Below, in pieces: positions 40,616 through 48,290 of a stretch of DNA of 48,290 bases. Position numbers and translations under genes: made by a program. The notes beneath the pieces were generated by a model. The model was not told where the DNA came from. It saw only the letters and a list, made by a program, of their open reading frames with translations, and did not search any database. The stretch covers positions 1-48,290 of the forward strand of contig NZ_RFFJ01000020.1 in assembly GCF_003696235.1 (NCBI RefSeq), read 5' to 3'. Each line of letters opens with the position of its first letter. Positions within the stretch are counted from its first letter, which is position 1. Source of the DNA: Streptomyces triticirhizae. Its GTDB lineage: Bacteria; Actinomycetota; Actinomycetes; Streptomycetales; Streptomycetaceae.

Positions 40616-41428
40616 GTGGGCGCCTGGTTGAGTTCGACTCGGGCAACCTCCGTGCCTGGCACGGAGGTTGACGGTGCGGAGGACGAAGGCCCTGCCGCCG
40701 GCGTGGGGCCGGAGCGGGCCGTGGGCCCGGCGCCCATCCCGCTGGGCACGCACCCCGTGGTGCTGCTGGCCGACGCCGACGAGCGCATCCGGCAGGGGCT
40801 GACGACACAGCTGGCCAAGTACCAGGTGTCGGTGGTGCACTGCGCCGACGGCGCCGCCGCGCTGCTGGAGGCCGGGCTACGCAAGCCCGACGTGCTGCTG
40901 GTCTCGGCCGACCTGCCGCTGATCGACGGGGCGACCGTGCTGCGGCTGGTCCGGCGGCGGCTGTCGATCCCGGTGGTGCTGGGCGTGGGCCCGGAGGACA
41001 CCGCGCAGGTGGCGCCGGCGCTGGCCGCCGGCGCGAGCGCATGTGTCGCGCGCCCCTATCGGCCGCGCGAGGTGGCCCAGCTGCTCAGCCTGGCCGACCG
41101 GGGCCACCGGGGCTGGGACCAGCCGCTGGTCTGCGGCCCGTTGACGCTCGACCCGAGCACCTACGAGGTGCGGATGCACGGCGTCTCCACGGCCCGGCTG
41201 CCGCTGAGGGAGTTTCAGCTGCTACATCTGTTGATGCTGCACGCCGAAAAAGTGATCACACGTGACCAGATCAGAACGGAGTTGTGGGGCGAGGGGGCGC
41301 GGCGCTCCAACACCATCACCGTTCACATTCGGCGGCTTCGGGAGCGGCTCGGCGACGACCCGCACCACCCGGAGATCATCCAGACCGTGCGCGGCGTCGG
41401 CTACCGCCTGGTGCCCCCGGCCGGCTGA
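40616..41428 (+). CDS. OmpR-type regulator with degenerate receiver
   Basis: A 270-residue DNA-binding response regulator. Residues ~46-160 are a receiver fold (VVLLADADERIRQGL...), and 170-266 an OmpR winged helix (LTLDPSTYEVRM...PLREFQLLHLLMLHAEKVITRDQIRTELWG...SNTITVHIRRLRERLGDD). In the receiver the phospho-acceptor place, four residues before Pro101, is Ser97 (LLVSADLPLIDG), one Asp of the acidic pocket is Ala, and the conserved Lys is Arg146, so ordinary phosphorylation is unlikely. GTG start with AGGGAG upstream. It lies 256 bp upstream of pstS, behind a PHO box. No kinase is adjacent. It may bind DNA constitutively or sense a ligand; that is inference. Confidence 0.88.
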   Translation: MGAWLSSTRATSVPGTEVDGAEDEGPAAGVGPERAVGPAPIPLGTHPVVLLADADERIRQGLTTQLAKYQVSVVHCADGAAALLEAGLRKPDVLLVSADLPLIDGATVLRLVRRRLSIPVVLGVGPEDTAQVAPALAAGASACVARPYRPREVAQLLSLADRGHRGWDQPLVCGPLTLDPSTYEVRMHGVSTARLPLREFQLLHLLMLHAEKVITRDQIRTELWGEGARRSNTITVHIRRLRERLGDDPHHPEIIQTVRGVGYRLVPPAG

Positions 41429-41445
41429 CACACGGCCCGATCCCG

Positions 41446-41477
41446 GTGTGCCCCGGCCCGCTCCAGGGCCGGGACAC
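41446..41477 (+). terminator. Hairpin after the regulator gene
   Basis: GTGT..CCCGGCCC pairs with GGGCCGGG..ACAC around a 6-nt loop, 17 bp after the stop. It should limit read-through into pstS. Confidence 0.6.
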
Positions 41478-41568
41478 GCCCTTGATCACAGCCATGATCA
41501 CCAGGCTTCTTCCTTAACGATTCCAACTCTCTTTGTGAAACTACCGGTTCCGCCGAACCTATCTTTTT

Positions 41569-41590
41569 GTTCACCTTCTGGCCCTCACTG
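41569..41590 (+). promoter_or_regulatory. Candidate weak PHO box upstream of pstS
   Basis: GTTCACCTTCT is a good 11-nt PHO unit, but the next unit (GGCCCTCACTG) matches poorly. It lies 95 bp before the pstS start. An inverted repeat GGTTC-CGCC-GAACC (41546-41559) is just upstream. Confidence 0.4.
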
Positions 41591-41684
41591 CTTCGCTGGC
41601 CGCTCCTACGTTCTCGGTGAAACACGTCATCGACGTTATCTCCACATCCCGGCCACGGGGCCGGTCAGGAACAAGGAGCAGGTC

Positions 41685-42797
41685 ATGCGCAAGACGCGCG
41701 CTCGCATCGCCGCGATAGCCGTGGTGTCCGCCCTGGCGCTGGTCACGGCGTGCAGCAGCGACAACGAGAGCAACGACAACGGCGACGGGGGCACTTCGGG
41801 GGGCAACGGCGAGGGCGGCTCCGAACTGTCCGGCACCATATCGGGGGCCGGCGCCAGCTCCCAGGCCGCCGCCCAGCAGGCCTGGCAGGCCGGCTTCCTG
41901 GCCGCCAACCCGGATGTCACCGTCAACTACGACCCGGTCGGCTCCGGCGGTGGCCGTGAGCAGTTCATCGCCGGCGGCATCGCCTTCGGCGGCACCGACG
42001 CCGCGCTCGCCGACGAGGAGCTGACCGCCGCCACCGAGCGCTGCGGCGAGGTCATCGAGGTTCCGGTCTATGTCTCGCCCGTCGCGCTGATCTTCAACGT
42101 CGAGGGCGTGGACGAGCTGAACCTCCAGCCCGCCACCATCGCCGGCATCTTCAACCAGGAGATCACCACCTGGAACGACGAGGCCATCGCCGCCGACAAC
42201 CCCGACGCCGAGCTGCCCGACACCCCGATCACCCCGGTCAACCGCTCCGACCCGTCGGGCACCACCGAGAACTTCGTCGAGTACCTGAGCATCGTCGCCC
42301 CCGACGCCTGGCCGCACGAGGTCAGCGACGAGTGGCCGGTCTCCGGCGGCGAGGCCGCCCAGGGCACCTCCGGCGTGGTGCAGGCCGTCTCCGGCGGCAA
42401 CGGCACCATCGGCTACGCCGACGCCAGCCAGGCCGGTGACCTGCCGAGCGTCAACGTGGGCGTCGGCGAGGACTTCGTCGCCTACTCCCCTGAGGCCGCC
42501 GCCAACGTGCTGGAGGTCTCCGAGCGGGTCGAGGGCCGGGGTCAGTACGACTTCGCCTACGAGCTGGCCCGCGACACCACCGAGGCCGGCACCTACCCGA
42601 TCGTGCTCGTCTCCTACGCGATGGCCTGCGCCACCTACGAGAGCGAGGCCGAGGCCGAGCTGGTGAAGGCCTACCTCTCCTACGTGATCAGCGAGGAGGG
42701 CCAGCAGGCCGCCGCCGAGGCGGCCGGCTCGGCGCCGATCTCCGACGCGCTGCGCCAGGAGATCCAGCCCGCCATCGACGCCATCGCGGCCGGCTGA
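41685..42797 (+). CDS. pstS: Phosphate-binding lipoprotein PstS
   Basis: A 370-residue lipoprotein that binds phosphate outside the cell for the Pst ABC importer. The signal peptide ends in VTAC (Cys23), followed by a Ser/Asn/Gly linker. Phosphate-contact segments are SGAGASSQAAAQQAW, DPVGSGGGREQFIAG, FGGTDAAL and NRSDPSGTTENFVEYL, as in the family. AAGGAG is 6 nt before the ATG. Two strong hairpins separate it from pstC, which normally lets pstS be made in excess over the membrane parts. Confidence 0.96.
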   Translation: MRKTRARIAAIAVVSALALVTACSSDNESNDNGDGGTSGGNGEGGSELSGTISGAGASSQAAAQQAWQAGFLAANPDVTVNYDPVGSGGGREQFIAGGIAFGGTDAALADEELTAATERCGEVIEVPVYVSPVALIFNVEGVDELNLQPATIAGIFNQEITTWNDEAIAADNPDAELPDTPITPVNRSDPSGTTENFVEYLSIVAPDAWPHEVSDEWPVSGGEAAQGTSGVVQAVSGGNGTIGYADASQAGDLPSVNVGVGEDFVAYSPEAAANVLEVSERVEGRGQYDFAYELARDTTEAGTYPIVLVSYAMACATYESEAEAELVKAYLSYVISEEGQQAAAEAAGSAPISDALRQEIQPAIDAIAAG

Positions 42798-42812
42798 CGA
42801 TCCGAACGCCCG

Positions 42813-42851
42813 GCGCGGGTGGCCTCCCCCCGGCGGGGAGGCCACCCGCGC
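42813..42851 (+). terminator. Hairpin 1 between pstS and pstC (attenuator)
   Basis: GCGCGGGTGGCCTCCCC (42813-42829) and its exact inverted copy (42835-42851) form a 17-bp perfect stem with a 5-nt loop, 15 bp after the pstS stop. Confidence 0.85.
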
Positions 42852-42853
42852 AC

Positions 42854-42883
42854 GGGCCGTCGCCCCTCCCGGGGCGGCGGCCC
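42854..42883 (+). terminator. Hairpin 2 between pstS and pstC
   Basis: GGGCCGTCGCCCC (42854-42866) pairs with GGGGCGGCGGCCC (42871-42883), 13 bp with one mismatch and a 4-nt loop, two bases after hairpin 1. Confidence 0.7.
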
Positions 42884-42923
42884 CGCCCGTTCGGAGAACC
42901 AGCCTCGACGAAGGGAGCGAAGA

Positions 42924-43907
42924 GTGTCATCGAGCACCGAGCTGACCCACCCCGACAACCAGCCCCAACCGCCGCCCGAAGCACCGCTGTTCGAGAAACC
43001 GGTGAGTCGCTTCGGGGACCGGGTGTTCTCCTCGTCGGCCATGGGCGCCGGCGTGCTGATCCTGGTCATCCTGGCCGGGGTCGCGGCGTTCCTGCTGGTC
43101 GAGGCGTGGCCGGCGCTGTGGGCCGATCCCGACGAGGTGCCCGGCGGGGACGGCATCGTCCTCTACGTCTGGCCGCTGCTCTTCGGCACCCTGCTGGCCG
43201 CGCTCTTCGCGCTGCTGCTGGCCGCGCCGCTCGCGGTGGCCATCGCGCTGTTCATCACGCACTACGCGCCGCGCCGACTGGCGACGGCGCTCGGCTATGT
43301 GATCGACCTGTTGGCGGCCGTGCCCAGCATCATCTTCGGCCTGTGGGGCCTGTCGGAGCTGGCGCCGCTGACGGTGGAGCCGACCCGCTGGCTTGAGGAG
43401 AACCTCGGGTTCATCCCGCTCTTCGAGGGCCCGGCCTCGGCGACCGGCCGCACCATGCTGGTGGCCTCGATCGTGCTGGCGGTGATGATCCTTCCGATCA
43501 CCACGGCCGTGATCAGGGAGGCGTTCCTCCAGACGCCCCGGCTCCACGAGGAGGCGTCGCTGGCGCTGGGCGCGACCCGCTGGGAGATGATCCGACAGGC
43601 CGTGCTGCCGTTCGGCCGCTCCAGCATCATCGGCGGCGCGATGCTGGGTCTTGGCCGCGCGCTGGGCGAGACGATGGCCGTGGCGATCGTGCTCTCCCCG
43701 TCCGGCGGCGTCACGTTCAACCTGATCAACAACGGCAACCCGTCCACCATCGCGGCCAACATCGCGCTGGACTTCCCCGAGTCCTCGGGCCTGGACATCA
43801 ACGTGCTGATCGCCTCGGGCCTGGTCCTCTTCGCCGTCACCCTGCTGGTCAACATGACGGCCCGCGCGGTGATCAACCGCCGCCGTGACTTCTCGGGAGC
43901 CAACTGA
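42924..43907 (+). CDS. pstC: Phosphate ABC transporter permease PstC
   Basis: A 327-residue, six-helix permease, half of the phosphate channel. Family phrases are LFGTLLAALFALLLAAPLAVAIALFITHYAP, IDLLAAVPSIIFGLWGL, and the EAA-loop REAFLQTPRLHEEASLALGATRWEMIRQAVLPFGRSSIIGGAMLGLGRALGETMAV, which contacts PstB. An N-terminal Pro-rich tail of ~35 residues is typical in actinobacteria. GTG start with AAGGGAG 6 nt upstream. Its TGA overlaps the pstA ATG by one base. Confidence 0.96.
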   Translation: MSSSTELTHPDNQPQPPPEAPLFEKPVSRFGDRVFSSSAMGAGVLILVILAGVAAFLLVEAWPALWADPDEVPGGDGIVLYVWPLLFGTLLAALFALLLAAPLAVAIALFITHYAPRRLATALGYVIDLLAAVPSIIFGLWGLSELAPLTVEPTRWLEENLGFIPLFEGPASATGRTMLVASIVLAVMILPITTAVIREAFLQTPRLHEEASLALGATRWEMIRQAVLPFGRSSIIGGAMLGLGRALGETMAVAIVLSPSGGVTFNLINNGNPSTIAANIALDFPESSGLDINVLIASGLVLFAVTLLVNMTARAVINRRRDFSGAN

Positions 43908-45004
43908 TGAGCACATCACCGACCTCCCTCACCAAGGCGCCCGAGCCCGAGGAGCCGCCCGTGGTGCTGGAGCGCCCCGCGCTCACCCACGGCTCGCTGC
44001 CCCGCCGCGCCGCGCCGCTGGCGCTGCTGGCCTGGGCCGCGTTGGGCCTGGCGCTGCACCTGCTGCTCGACGTCAACCCGGTGGTCGCCGGGCTGGTGAC
44101 CGCCGTCGGCTACACGCTGCTGGTCTGCGGCTGGTCGCGGGCGGTCGAGGGCGCGCGCAAGGCGCAGGACCGGCTGGTCACGGCGGTCGTCACCTCGGCG
44201 TTCCTGGTGGCGCTGCTGCCGCTGGTCTCCGTGCTGGGCGCGGTGCTGGCGCGGGGACTTGAGCGCTTCGACGCCGACTTCTTCAACAACTCGATGCGCG
44301 GCGTGGTCGGCGAGGGCGGCGGCGCGCACCACGCGCTGATGGGCACGCTGATCGTCACGGGCCTGGCCACCCTGATCTCGGTGCCGATCGGGCTGCTCAC
44401 CGCGATCTACCTGGTCGAGTACGGGCGCGGCGCGCTGGCCCGCTACATCACGTTCTTCGTGGACGTCATGACCGGCATCCCCTCGATCGTGGCCGGCCTG
44501 TTCGCCTACGCCCTCTTCGAGCTGTTCTTCGGCGCCGGGGTGCGGATGGGCATCATGGGCTCGGTCGCGCTGAGCGTGCTGATGATCCCGGTGGTGGTGC
44601 GTTCCACCGAGGAGATGCTGAAGCTGGTGCCCAACGAGCTGCGCGAGGCGTCGATGGCGCTGGCCGTGCCGAAGTGGCGCACCGTCGTCAAGGTCGTGCT
44701 GCCGACCGCGCTGGCCGGCATCGCGACCGGCGTCACCCTGGCCATCGCCCGGGTGATCGGCGAGACCGCCCCGCTGCTGGTCACGGTCGGCATCACCGCG
44801 AGCGACAACTTCAACCCGTTCGACGACCGGATGGCGACGCTCTCGGTCTTCTCCTTCAACCAGTACGCGACGCCGGGCATCCCGCCGCAACCGTTCCTGG
44901 ACCGGGCGTGGGCGGCGGCGCTCACGCTGATCCTCATCGTGATGGCGCTCAACCTCGTGGCGCGCCTGATCTCCCGCCTGTTCGCCCCGAAGACCCGCGC
45001 CTGA
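43907..45004 (+). CDS. pstA: Phosphate ABC transporter permease PstA
   Basis: A 365-residue permease partner of PstC. An N-terminal Pro/Glu-rich tail and two or three extra helices ([37 protein letters not shown]) precede the usual core: [56 protein letters not shown] and the EAA loop [49 protein letters not shown]. The start overlaps the pstC stop (TGATG), so the two are coupled. Length is at the long end for the family because of the extra helices. Confidence 0.96.
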   Translation: MSTSPTSLTKAPEPEEPPVVLERPALTHGSLPRRAAPLALLAWAALGLALHLLLDVNPVVAGLVTAVGYTLLVCGWSRAVEGARKAQDRLVTAVVTSAFLVALLPLVSVLGAVLARGLERFDADFFNNSMRGVVGEGGGAHHALMGTLIVTGLATLISVPIGLLTAIYLVEYGRGALARYITFFVDVMTGIPSIVAGLFAYALFELFFGAGVRMGIMGSVALSVLMIPVVVRSTEEMLKLVPNELREASMALAVPKWRTVVKVVLPTALAGIATGVTLAIARVIGETAPLLVTVGITASDNFNPFDDRMATLSVFSFNQYATPGIPPQPFLDRAWAAALTLILIVMALNLVARLISRLFAPKTRA

Positions 45005-45063
45005 CGGCCGCAGGGACCGGGTTCACACCGTCCACACCGGACACGCAGAGGAAGCGAAGCACC

Positions 45064-45843
45064 GTGGCCAAGCGCATCGAGGTCAAGGATCTCGACATCT
45101 ACTACGACAAGTTCCTGGCCGTGCAGGGCGTCTCGATGACGATAGAGCCGCGCTCGGTCACCGCCCTGATCGGGCCCTCGGGGTGTGGCAAGTCCACGTT
45201 CCTGCGCACCCTGAACCGGATGCACGAACTGGTGCCCAAGGCGCGCGCCGTCGGCAAGGTGCTGATGGACGGGCACGACCTGTACGGCCCGCAGGTGGAC
45301 CCGGTCGCGGTGCGCCGGCACATCGGGATGGTCTTCCAGCGGCCCAACCCGTTCCCCACGATGTCCATCTACGACAACGTGGTGGCCGGGGTGCGGCTCA
45401 ACAACAAGCGGATGAAGCGGTCCGAGATGGACGCGCTGGTGGAACGCTCGCTGCGGTCGGCGAACCTCTGGGAGGAGGTCAAGGACCGGCTGAAGCGGCC
45501 CGGTTCGGGCCTCTCGGGCGGGCAGCAGCAGCGGCTGTGCATCGCGCGGGCGATCGCCGTGCAGCCGGACGTGCTACTGATGGACGAGCCCTGCTCGGCG
45601 CTCGACCCGATCTCCACCCAGGCGATCGAGGACCTGATGCTGGAGCTGAAGCAGCAGTACACGATCGTGATCGTGACCCACAACATGCAGCAGGCGGCGC
45701 GGGTCAGCGATGTGACGGGCTTCTTCAACCTGCGGTCCATCGGCGAGCCGGGCGGGCTGGTGGAGATGGACGAGACGACGAAGATCTTCTCCTCCCCCAG
45801 CAACAAGGCGACCGAGGACTACGTCTCCGGCCGCTTCGGCTGA
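45064..45843 (+). CDS. pstB: Phosphate ABC transporter ATPase PstB
   Basis: A 259-residue ATPase of the phosphate importer. Walker A is GPSGCGKS (37-44); [17 protein letters not shown] is the Q-loop stretch typical of PstB; signature [16 protein letters not shown]; Walker [15 protein letters not shown]-loop [16 protein letters not shown] start 59 bp after pstA with GAGGAAG upstream. No phoU follows; in Streptomyces phoU usually sits elsewhere, next to the PhoR-PhoP genes. Confidence 0.97.
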   Translation: MAKRIEVKDLDIYYDKFLAVQGVSMTIEPRSVTALIGPSGCGKSTFLRTLNRMHELVPKARAVGKVLMDGHDLYGPQVDPVAVRRHIGMVFQRPNPFPTMSIYDNVVAGVRLNNKRMKRSEMDALVERSLRSANLWEEVKDRLKRPGSGLSGGQQQRLCIARAIAVQPDVLLMDEPCSALDPISTQAIEDLMLELKQQYTIVIVTHNMQQAARVSDVTGFFNLRSIGEPGGLVEMDETTKIFSSPSNKATEDYVSGRFG

Positions 45844-45891
45844 CACCGCACCTCCCCGGCTCCGCCGAAAAAGGGCGGGTGGGTGGGAAAA

Positions 45892-45914
45892 GGGACGCCC
45901 GCCACGGGCGCCCC
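45892..45914. terminator. Bidirectional terminator after pstB
   Basis: GGGACGCCCG and CGGGCGCCCC form a 10-bp stem with one mismatch and a CCA loop, nested inside an outer pair (GGGCGGGTG at 45873, CACCCGCCC at 45916). It serves pstB and the convergent regulator gene. Confidence 0.7.
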
Positions 45915-45971
45915 GCACCCGCCCAACCCGCCGTCCCACCGAACCACGCCTCGTTCCCCGAACGCACAGCG

Positions 45972-46826
45972 CTAGAGCGTGCGCGCGATGTGGTGGATCA
46001 GCTGCCGGGACTCCTCCGGGTCCAGCGAACGCGAGGTCGCGCGGCCGAAGAAGATCCGGTAGTGCGCCAGCTCGTCGTCCGCGCCCAACAGCCCGCCCCC
46101 GGTGGGGCCGTCGACGAGCACCGTGTCCAACTGGGGCACCACGCCGTGGACATAGAGCATCGGCTGGGTGACCTCGTAGAAGTCCTCGTTGGTGAACGGG
46201 ATGACCCGCACCGTCACCTGCGGCATGTCCGCCGCCTCCATCAGCGTCTCCAGCTGGCGCCTGGCGACCTTCCGCCCGCCGAACCGCATGTGCAGCGCCG
46301 CCTCGTGGAGGAACGCGGAGAACGGGGGCGGGTTCTCCCGTTCCAGAACCGCCTTGCGGCGCATCCGGTGCGCCACCCGCACGTCGATCTCCTCCTCGGT
46401 GGGCTCGGGCAGCCCGCCCCGGAACAGCGCCCGCGCGTACTCCTCCGTCTGCAACAGGCCCGGCACCGTCACGGTCTGGAGGGTGCGCAGCGCGGTGGCA
46501 TGGTGCTCCAGCTCGGCGACCGCCAGGTACTGGGAGGCAAGGGTGCCACGATATTCGTCCCACCAGAACTGGCCACGGTGCTCCCTGGCGATCGCGCAGA
46601 GCGCCTCAAGCAGCGCCTCGTCAGCGCATCCGTAGAAGTCGGCGAGCTTCCGGATGCGCTCCTCGCTGACGCCGATGCGGCCGGACTCTATGTGGCTGAT
46701 CTTCCCCTGGTCGGTGCCCAGCATGGCCGCCGTCTCGCGCGCGGTACGCCCCGCCGCCACCCTCAACTTGCGCAGTTCGGCGCCGAGTCGGGCCTGTCGG
46801 GCGGTCGGGTTCTCCCTCGGCGGCAT
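45972..46826 (-). CDS. XRE-family regulator with DUF5753 sensor domain (second)
   Basis: A 284-residue regulator. Residues ~12-68 are a Cro/C1 helix-turn-helix (LGAELRKLRVAAGRTARETAAMLGTDQGKISHIESGRIGVSEERIRKLADFYG); ~100-280 is DUF5753 (TVTVPGLLQTEEYARALF, VTVRVIPFTNEDFYEVTQPMLYVHG). It resembles the regulator at 11838 in plan only, and here no DUF397 partner lies beside it. GGAAGGA precedes the ATG at a rather long spacing. It is convergent with pstB, and there is no evidence that it acts on the pst genes. Confidence 0.9.
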   Translation of the reverse strand: MPPRENPTARQARLGAELRKLRVAAGRTARETAAMLGTDQGKISHIESGRIGVSEERIRKLADFYGCADEALLEALCAIAREHRGQFWWDEYRGTLASQYLAVAELEHHATALRTLQTVTVPGLLQTEEYARALFRGGLPEPTEEEIDVRVAHRMRRKAVLERENPPPFSAFLHEAALHMRFGGRKVARRQLETLMEAADMPQVTVRVIPFTNEDFYEVTQPMLYVHGVVPQLDTVLVDGPTGGGLLGADDELAHYRIFFGRATSRSLDPEESRQLIHHIARTL

Positions 46827-47015
46827 CGTCGATCAGGTCCTTCCGTTGACTGGTTTCCGAGTCTGCCGCGCCCCGACCTCGACAGTCCACTCGCCTGACA
46901 CACCCCCAATGGCACGGTTGCCCCGGAGCAAACGGACGACAAAAACGGTTCAGCCGACGCGCTCCACCGCGCCAGGCCATGTCACCCGGGGCCGACTGCC
47001 GCTACGGTTGGCAGG

Positions 47016-48290
47016 ATGACCAGCGGTTCCATCGACAGCCCTCGCACCCTCGCGGACGAACTGCGCTCCCGTTCCGACGCGGAGCTGTCCGAGCTGCTGC
47101 GCGCCCGCCCCGACCTGCTCTCCCCGCTGCCCGGCGACCTCTCCCAGCTGGCCACGCGGGCCGGCGCGCGCACCTCCGTGATGCGCGCCCTGGAGCATCT
47201 GGACACCTTCACCCTCCAGACGGCGGAAGCGTTGGCCATCGCCGAGCGCCCCTGTTCGCAACACGCGCTGACCGCCCTGCTGCCCGGCGGCGAGGAACGG
47301 CTCCCCGAGGCGCTCGCCACGCTGCGCTCCCGGGCGCTGCTGTGGGGGCGCGCGGACGCGCTCCGACTGGTGCGCGTCGCCCAGGAGTTGCTCGCGCCCA
47401 GCGCCGGCCGGCCCAGCGCCACCGGCCTCGGCCCGACGCTGGCCGAGGCGGCCGCCGGGATGGCGCCCAGCCGCACCCAGGCGCTGCTCACCGCGTGCGG
47501 GCTGCCGCCCACCCACGACCCGGTGAGCGCGGTCGCCGCGCTCGGCGCGCTCTTCCGCGACCCGGAGCGGCTGGCCGCGCTGCTCGCCGATGCGCCTGAG
47601 GCCGCCAGGTCCGCGCTGGACCGGCTGACCTGGGGCCCGCCCTACGGCACGCTCGGCAGCGGCGCGGAGGCCGCGCGCTCCGGCGCCCCGCTGCGCTGGC
47701 TGCTGGACCGGGGCCTGCTGATGCCCACCCAGCCGGGCACCGTGGTGCTGCCCAGGGAGGTCGCGCTGACCCTGCGCGGCGGCCGGGCCCACCGCGAGCC
47801 GCGCCCGCAGCCGCCGCCGGTGGTCGCCGTCGCCGAGCACGCGGCCGAGCTGGTCGACGCCACGGCGGCCGGCGCGGCGCAGCGCGCCGTTGACACCGTC
47901 GAGGAGCTGCTGGCCTCCTGGGAGCACGAGGGCCCGCCCGTGCTGCGCTCCGGCGGGCTGGGCGTGCGGGAGCTGAAACGGGTCGCTGTGACCCTGGACG
48001 TGCCCGAGCCCGAGGCCGTGTTCTGGCTGGAACTGGCCTACGCCGCCGGCCTGTTGGCCTCCGACGACGAGGCCGACGAACGGTACGCGCCCACCCCCGC
48101 CTACGACGACTGGCTGGCCGCGCCCACCGGCGAACGCTGGCTGCGGCTGGCCACCGCCTGGCTGGCCGGAACCCGGGTGCCGTCCCTGGTCGGCACCCGC
48201 GACGGCAAGGGCCGGCTGCTGGCGGCGCTCGGCGGCGGCCTGGACCGGGGCCCGGCCGCCGCGCTGCGCCACCGGGCGCTGGGGCTGCTG
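47016..48290 (+). CDS. Helicase-associated-domain protein (3' end outside window)
   Basis: The first 425 residues of a protein open to the window edge. It resembles the Streptomyces helicase C-terminal/XPB-associated-domain proteins: RTLADELRSRSDAELSELLRARPDLLSPLPGDLSQLATRAGARTSVMRALEHLDTFTLQTAEALAIAE, then ATLRSRALLWGRADALRLVRVAQELLAPS, a layout of repeated winged-helix domains. In full-length relatives the Helicase_C_3-type domain comes near the C-terminus. No Walker motif is visible here. The ATG is 7 nt after TACGGT and lacks a clear Shine-Dalgarno, so it is probably leaderless. Its role in DNA metabolism is presumed, not shown. Confidence 0.8.
   Translation, partial: MTSGSIDSPRTLADELRSRSDAELSELLRARPDLLSPLPGDLSQLATRAGARTSVMRALEHLDTFTLQTAEALAIAERPCSQHALTALLPGGEERLPEALATLRSRALLWGRADALRLVRVAQELLAPSAGRPSATGLGPTLAEAAAGMAPSRTQALLTACGLPPTHDPVSAVAALGALFRDPERLAALLADAPEAARSALDRLTWGPPYGTLGSGAEAARSGAPLRWLLDRGLLMPTQPGTVVLPREVALTLRGGRAHREPRPQPPPVVAVAEHAAELVDATAAGAAQRAVDTVEELLASWEHEGPPVLRSGGLGVRELKRVAVTLDVPEPEAVFWLELAYAAGLLASDDEADERYAPTPAYDDWLAAPTGERWLRLATAWLAGTRVPSLVGTRDGKGRLLAALGGGLDRGPAAALRHRALGLL

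Noticed and set aside
46950..48272. Minus-strand open frame of 440 codons at the right edge
   Set aside because: The plus strand here encodes a recognisable helicase-associated protein with typical codon use; the minus frame is its shadow.

Overview
The window is high-GC actinobacterial DNA, almost certainly from Streptomyces or a close relative. The evidence is strong GC bias at third codon positions, frequent GTG and TTG starts, XRE-DUF5753/DUF397 pairs, DUF2530, DUF2771 and DUF3027 genes, futalosine-pathway menaquinone genes, and a pstSCAB cluster. About 43 protein genes are supported. No rRNA, tRNA or CRISPR array was seen.

Left part (1-12.9 kb): a small membrane protein; a secreted, C-terminally anchored protein; two tandem paralogous membrane proteins with Gly/Pro/Gln/Tyr-rich N-termini; an aldo/keto reductase behind a 30-bp palindrome; a 29-residue membrane peptide; ThpR and a GNAT acetyltransferase, divergent and both probably leaderless. 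A minus-strand MarR - MFS exporter - APH-type kinase series follows, then DUF2530, a second APH-type kinase, a small unknown protein, and an XRE-DUF5753/DUF397 pair behind a perfect 16-bp palindrome.

Centre (13-30.7 kb): a 1522-residue polymorphic toxin (WXG100-like N-terminus, RHS/YD core, PD-(D/E)XK-like nuclease tip), its likely immunity gene, and a class A beta-lactamase-fold lipoprotein in one close-packed unit. Next come a GH114-like lipoprotein and a large HSP90/sacsin-type ATPase on the opposite strand, a TauE/SafE permease, DUF3027, an MFS protein, a DUF2771 lipoprotein, mqnB, mqnD, a cold-shock-domain protein, a small membrane protein and a HAD phosphatase.

30.7-36 kb: an iron-siderophore ABC uptake operon (two permeases, ATPase, binding lipoprotein) behind a clear DmdR/IdeR-type iron box, then an alpha/beta hydrolase.

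36-39.1 kb: a compact restriction-modification island (Vsr-type endonuclease, C5-cytosine methyltransferase, divergent Eco29kI-like GIY-YIG endonuclease). It is bounded by an exact 40-bp direct repeat that duplicates the 3' end of the neighbouring membrane-protein gene. This looks like insertion of a restriction-modification unit with a long target duplication.

39.1-46 kb: that membrane protein, then an OmpR-type regulator whose receiver lacks the phospho-acceptor Asp. It is preceded by a good tandem PHO box and followed by pstS, pstC, pstA and pstB, with two strong hairpins between pstS and pstC. The right edge has another XRE-DUF5753 regulator and the 5' part of a helicase-associated-domain protein that runs out of the window.

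At least nine genes have a TANNNT box ending 7-9 nt before the start codon, which suggests leaderless transcripts; this pattern helped choose several starts.
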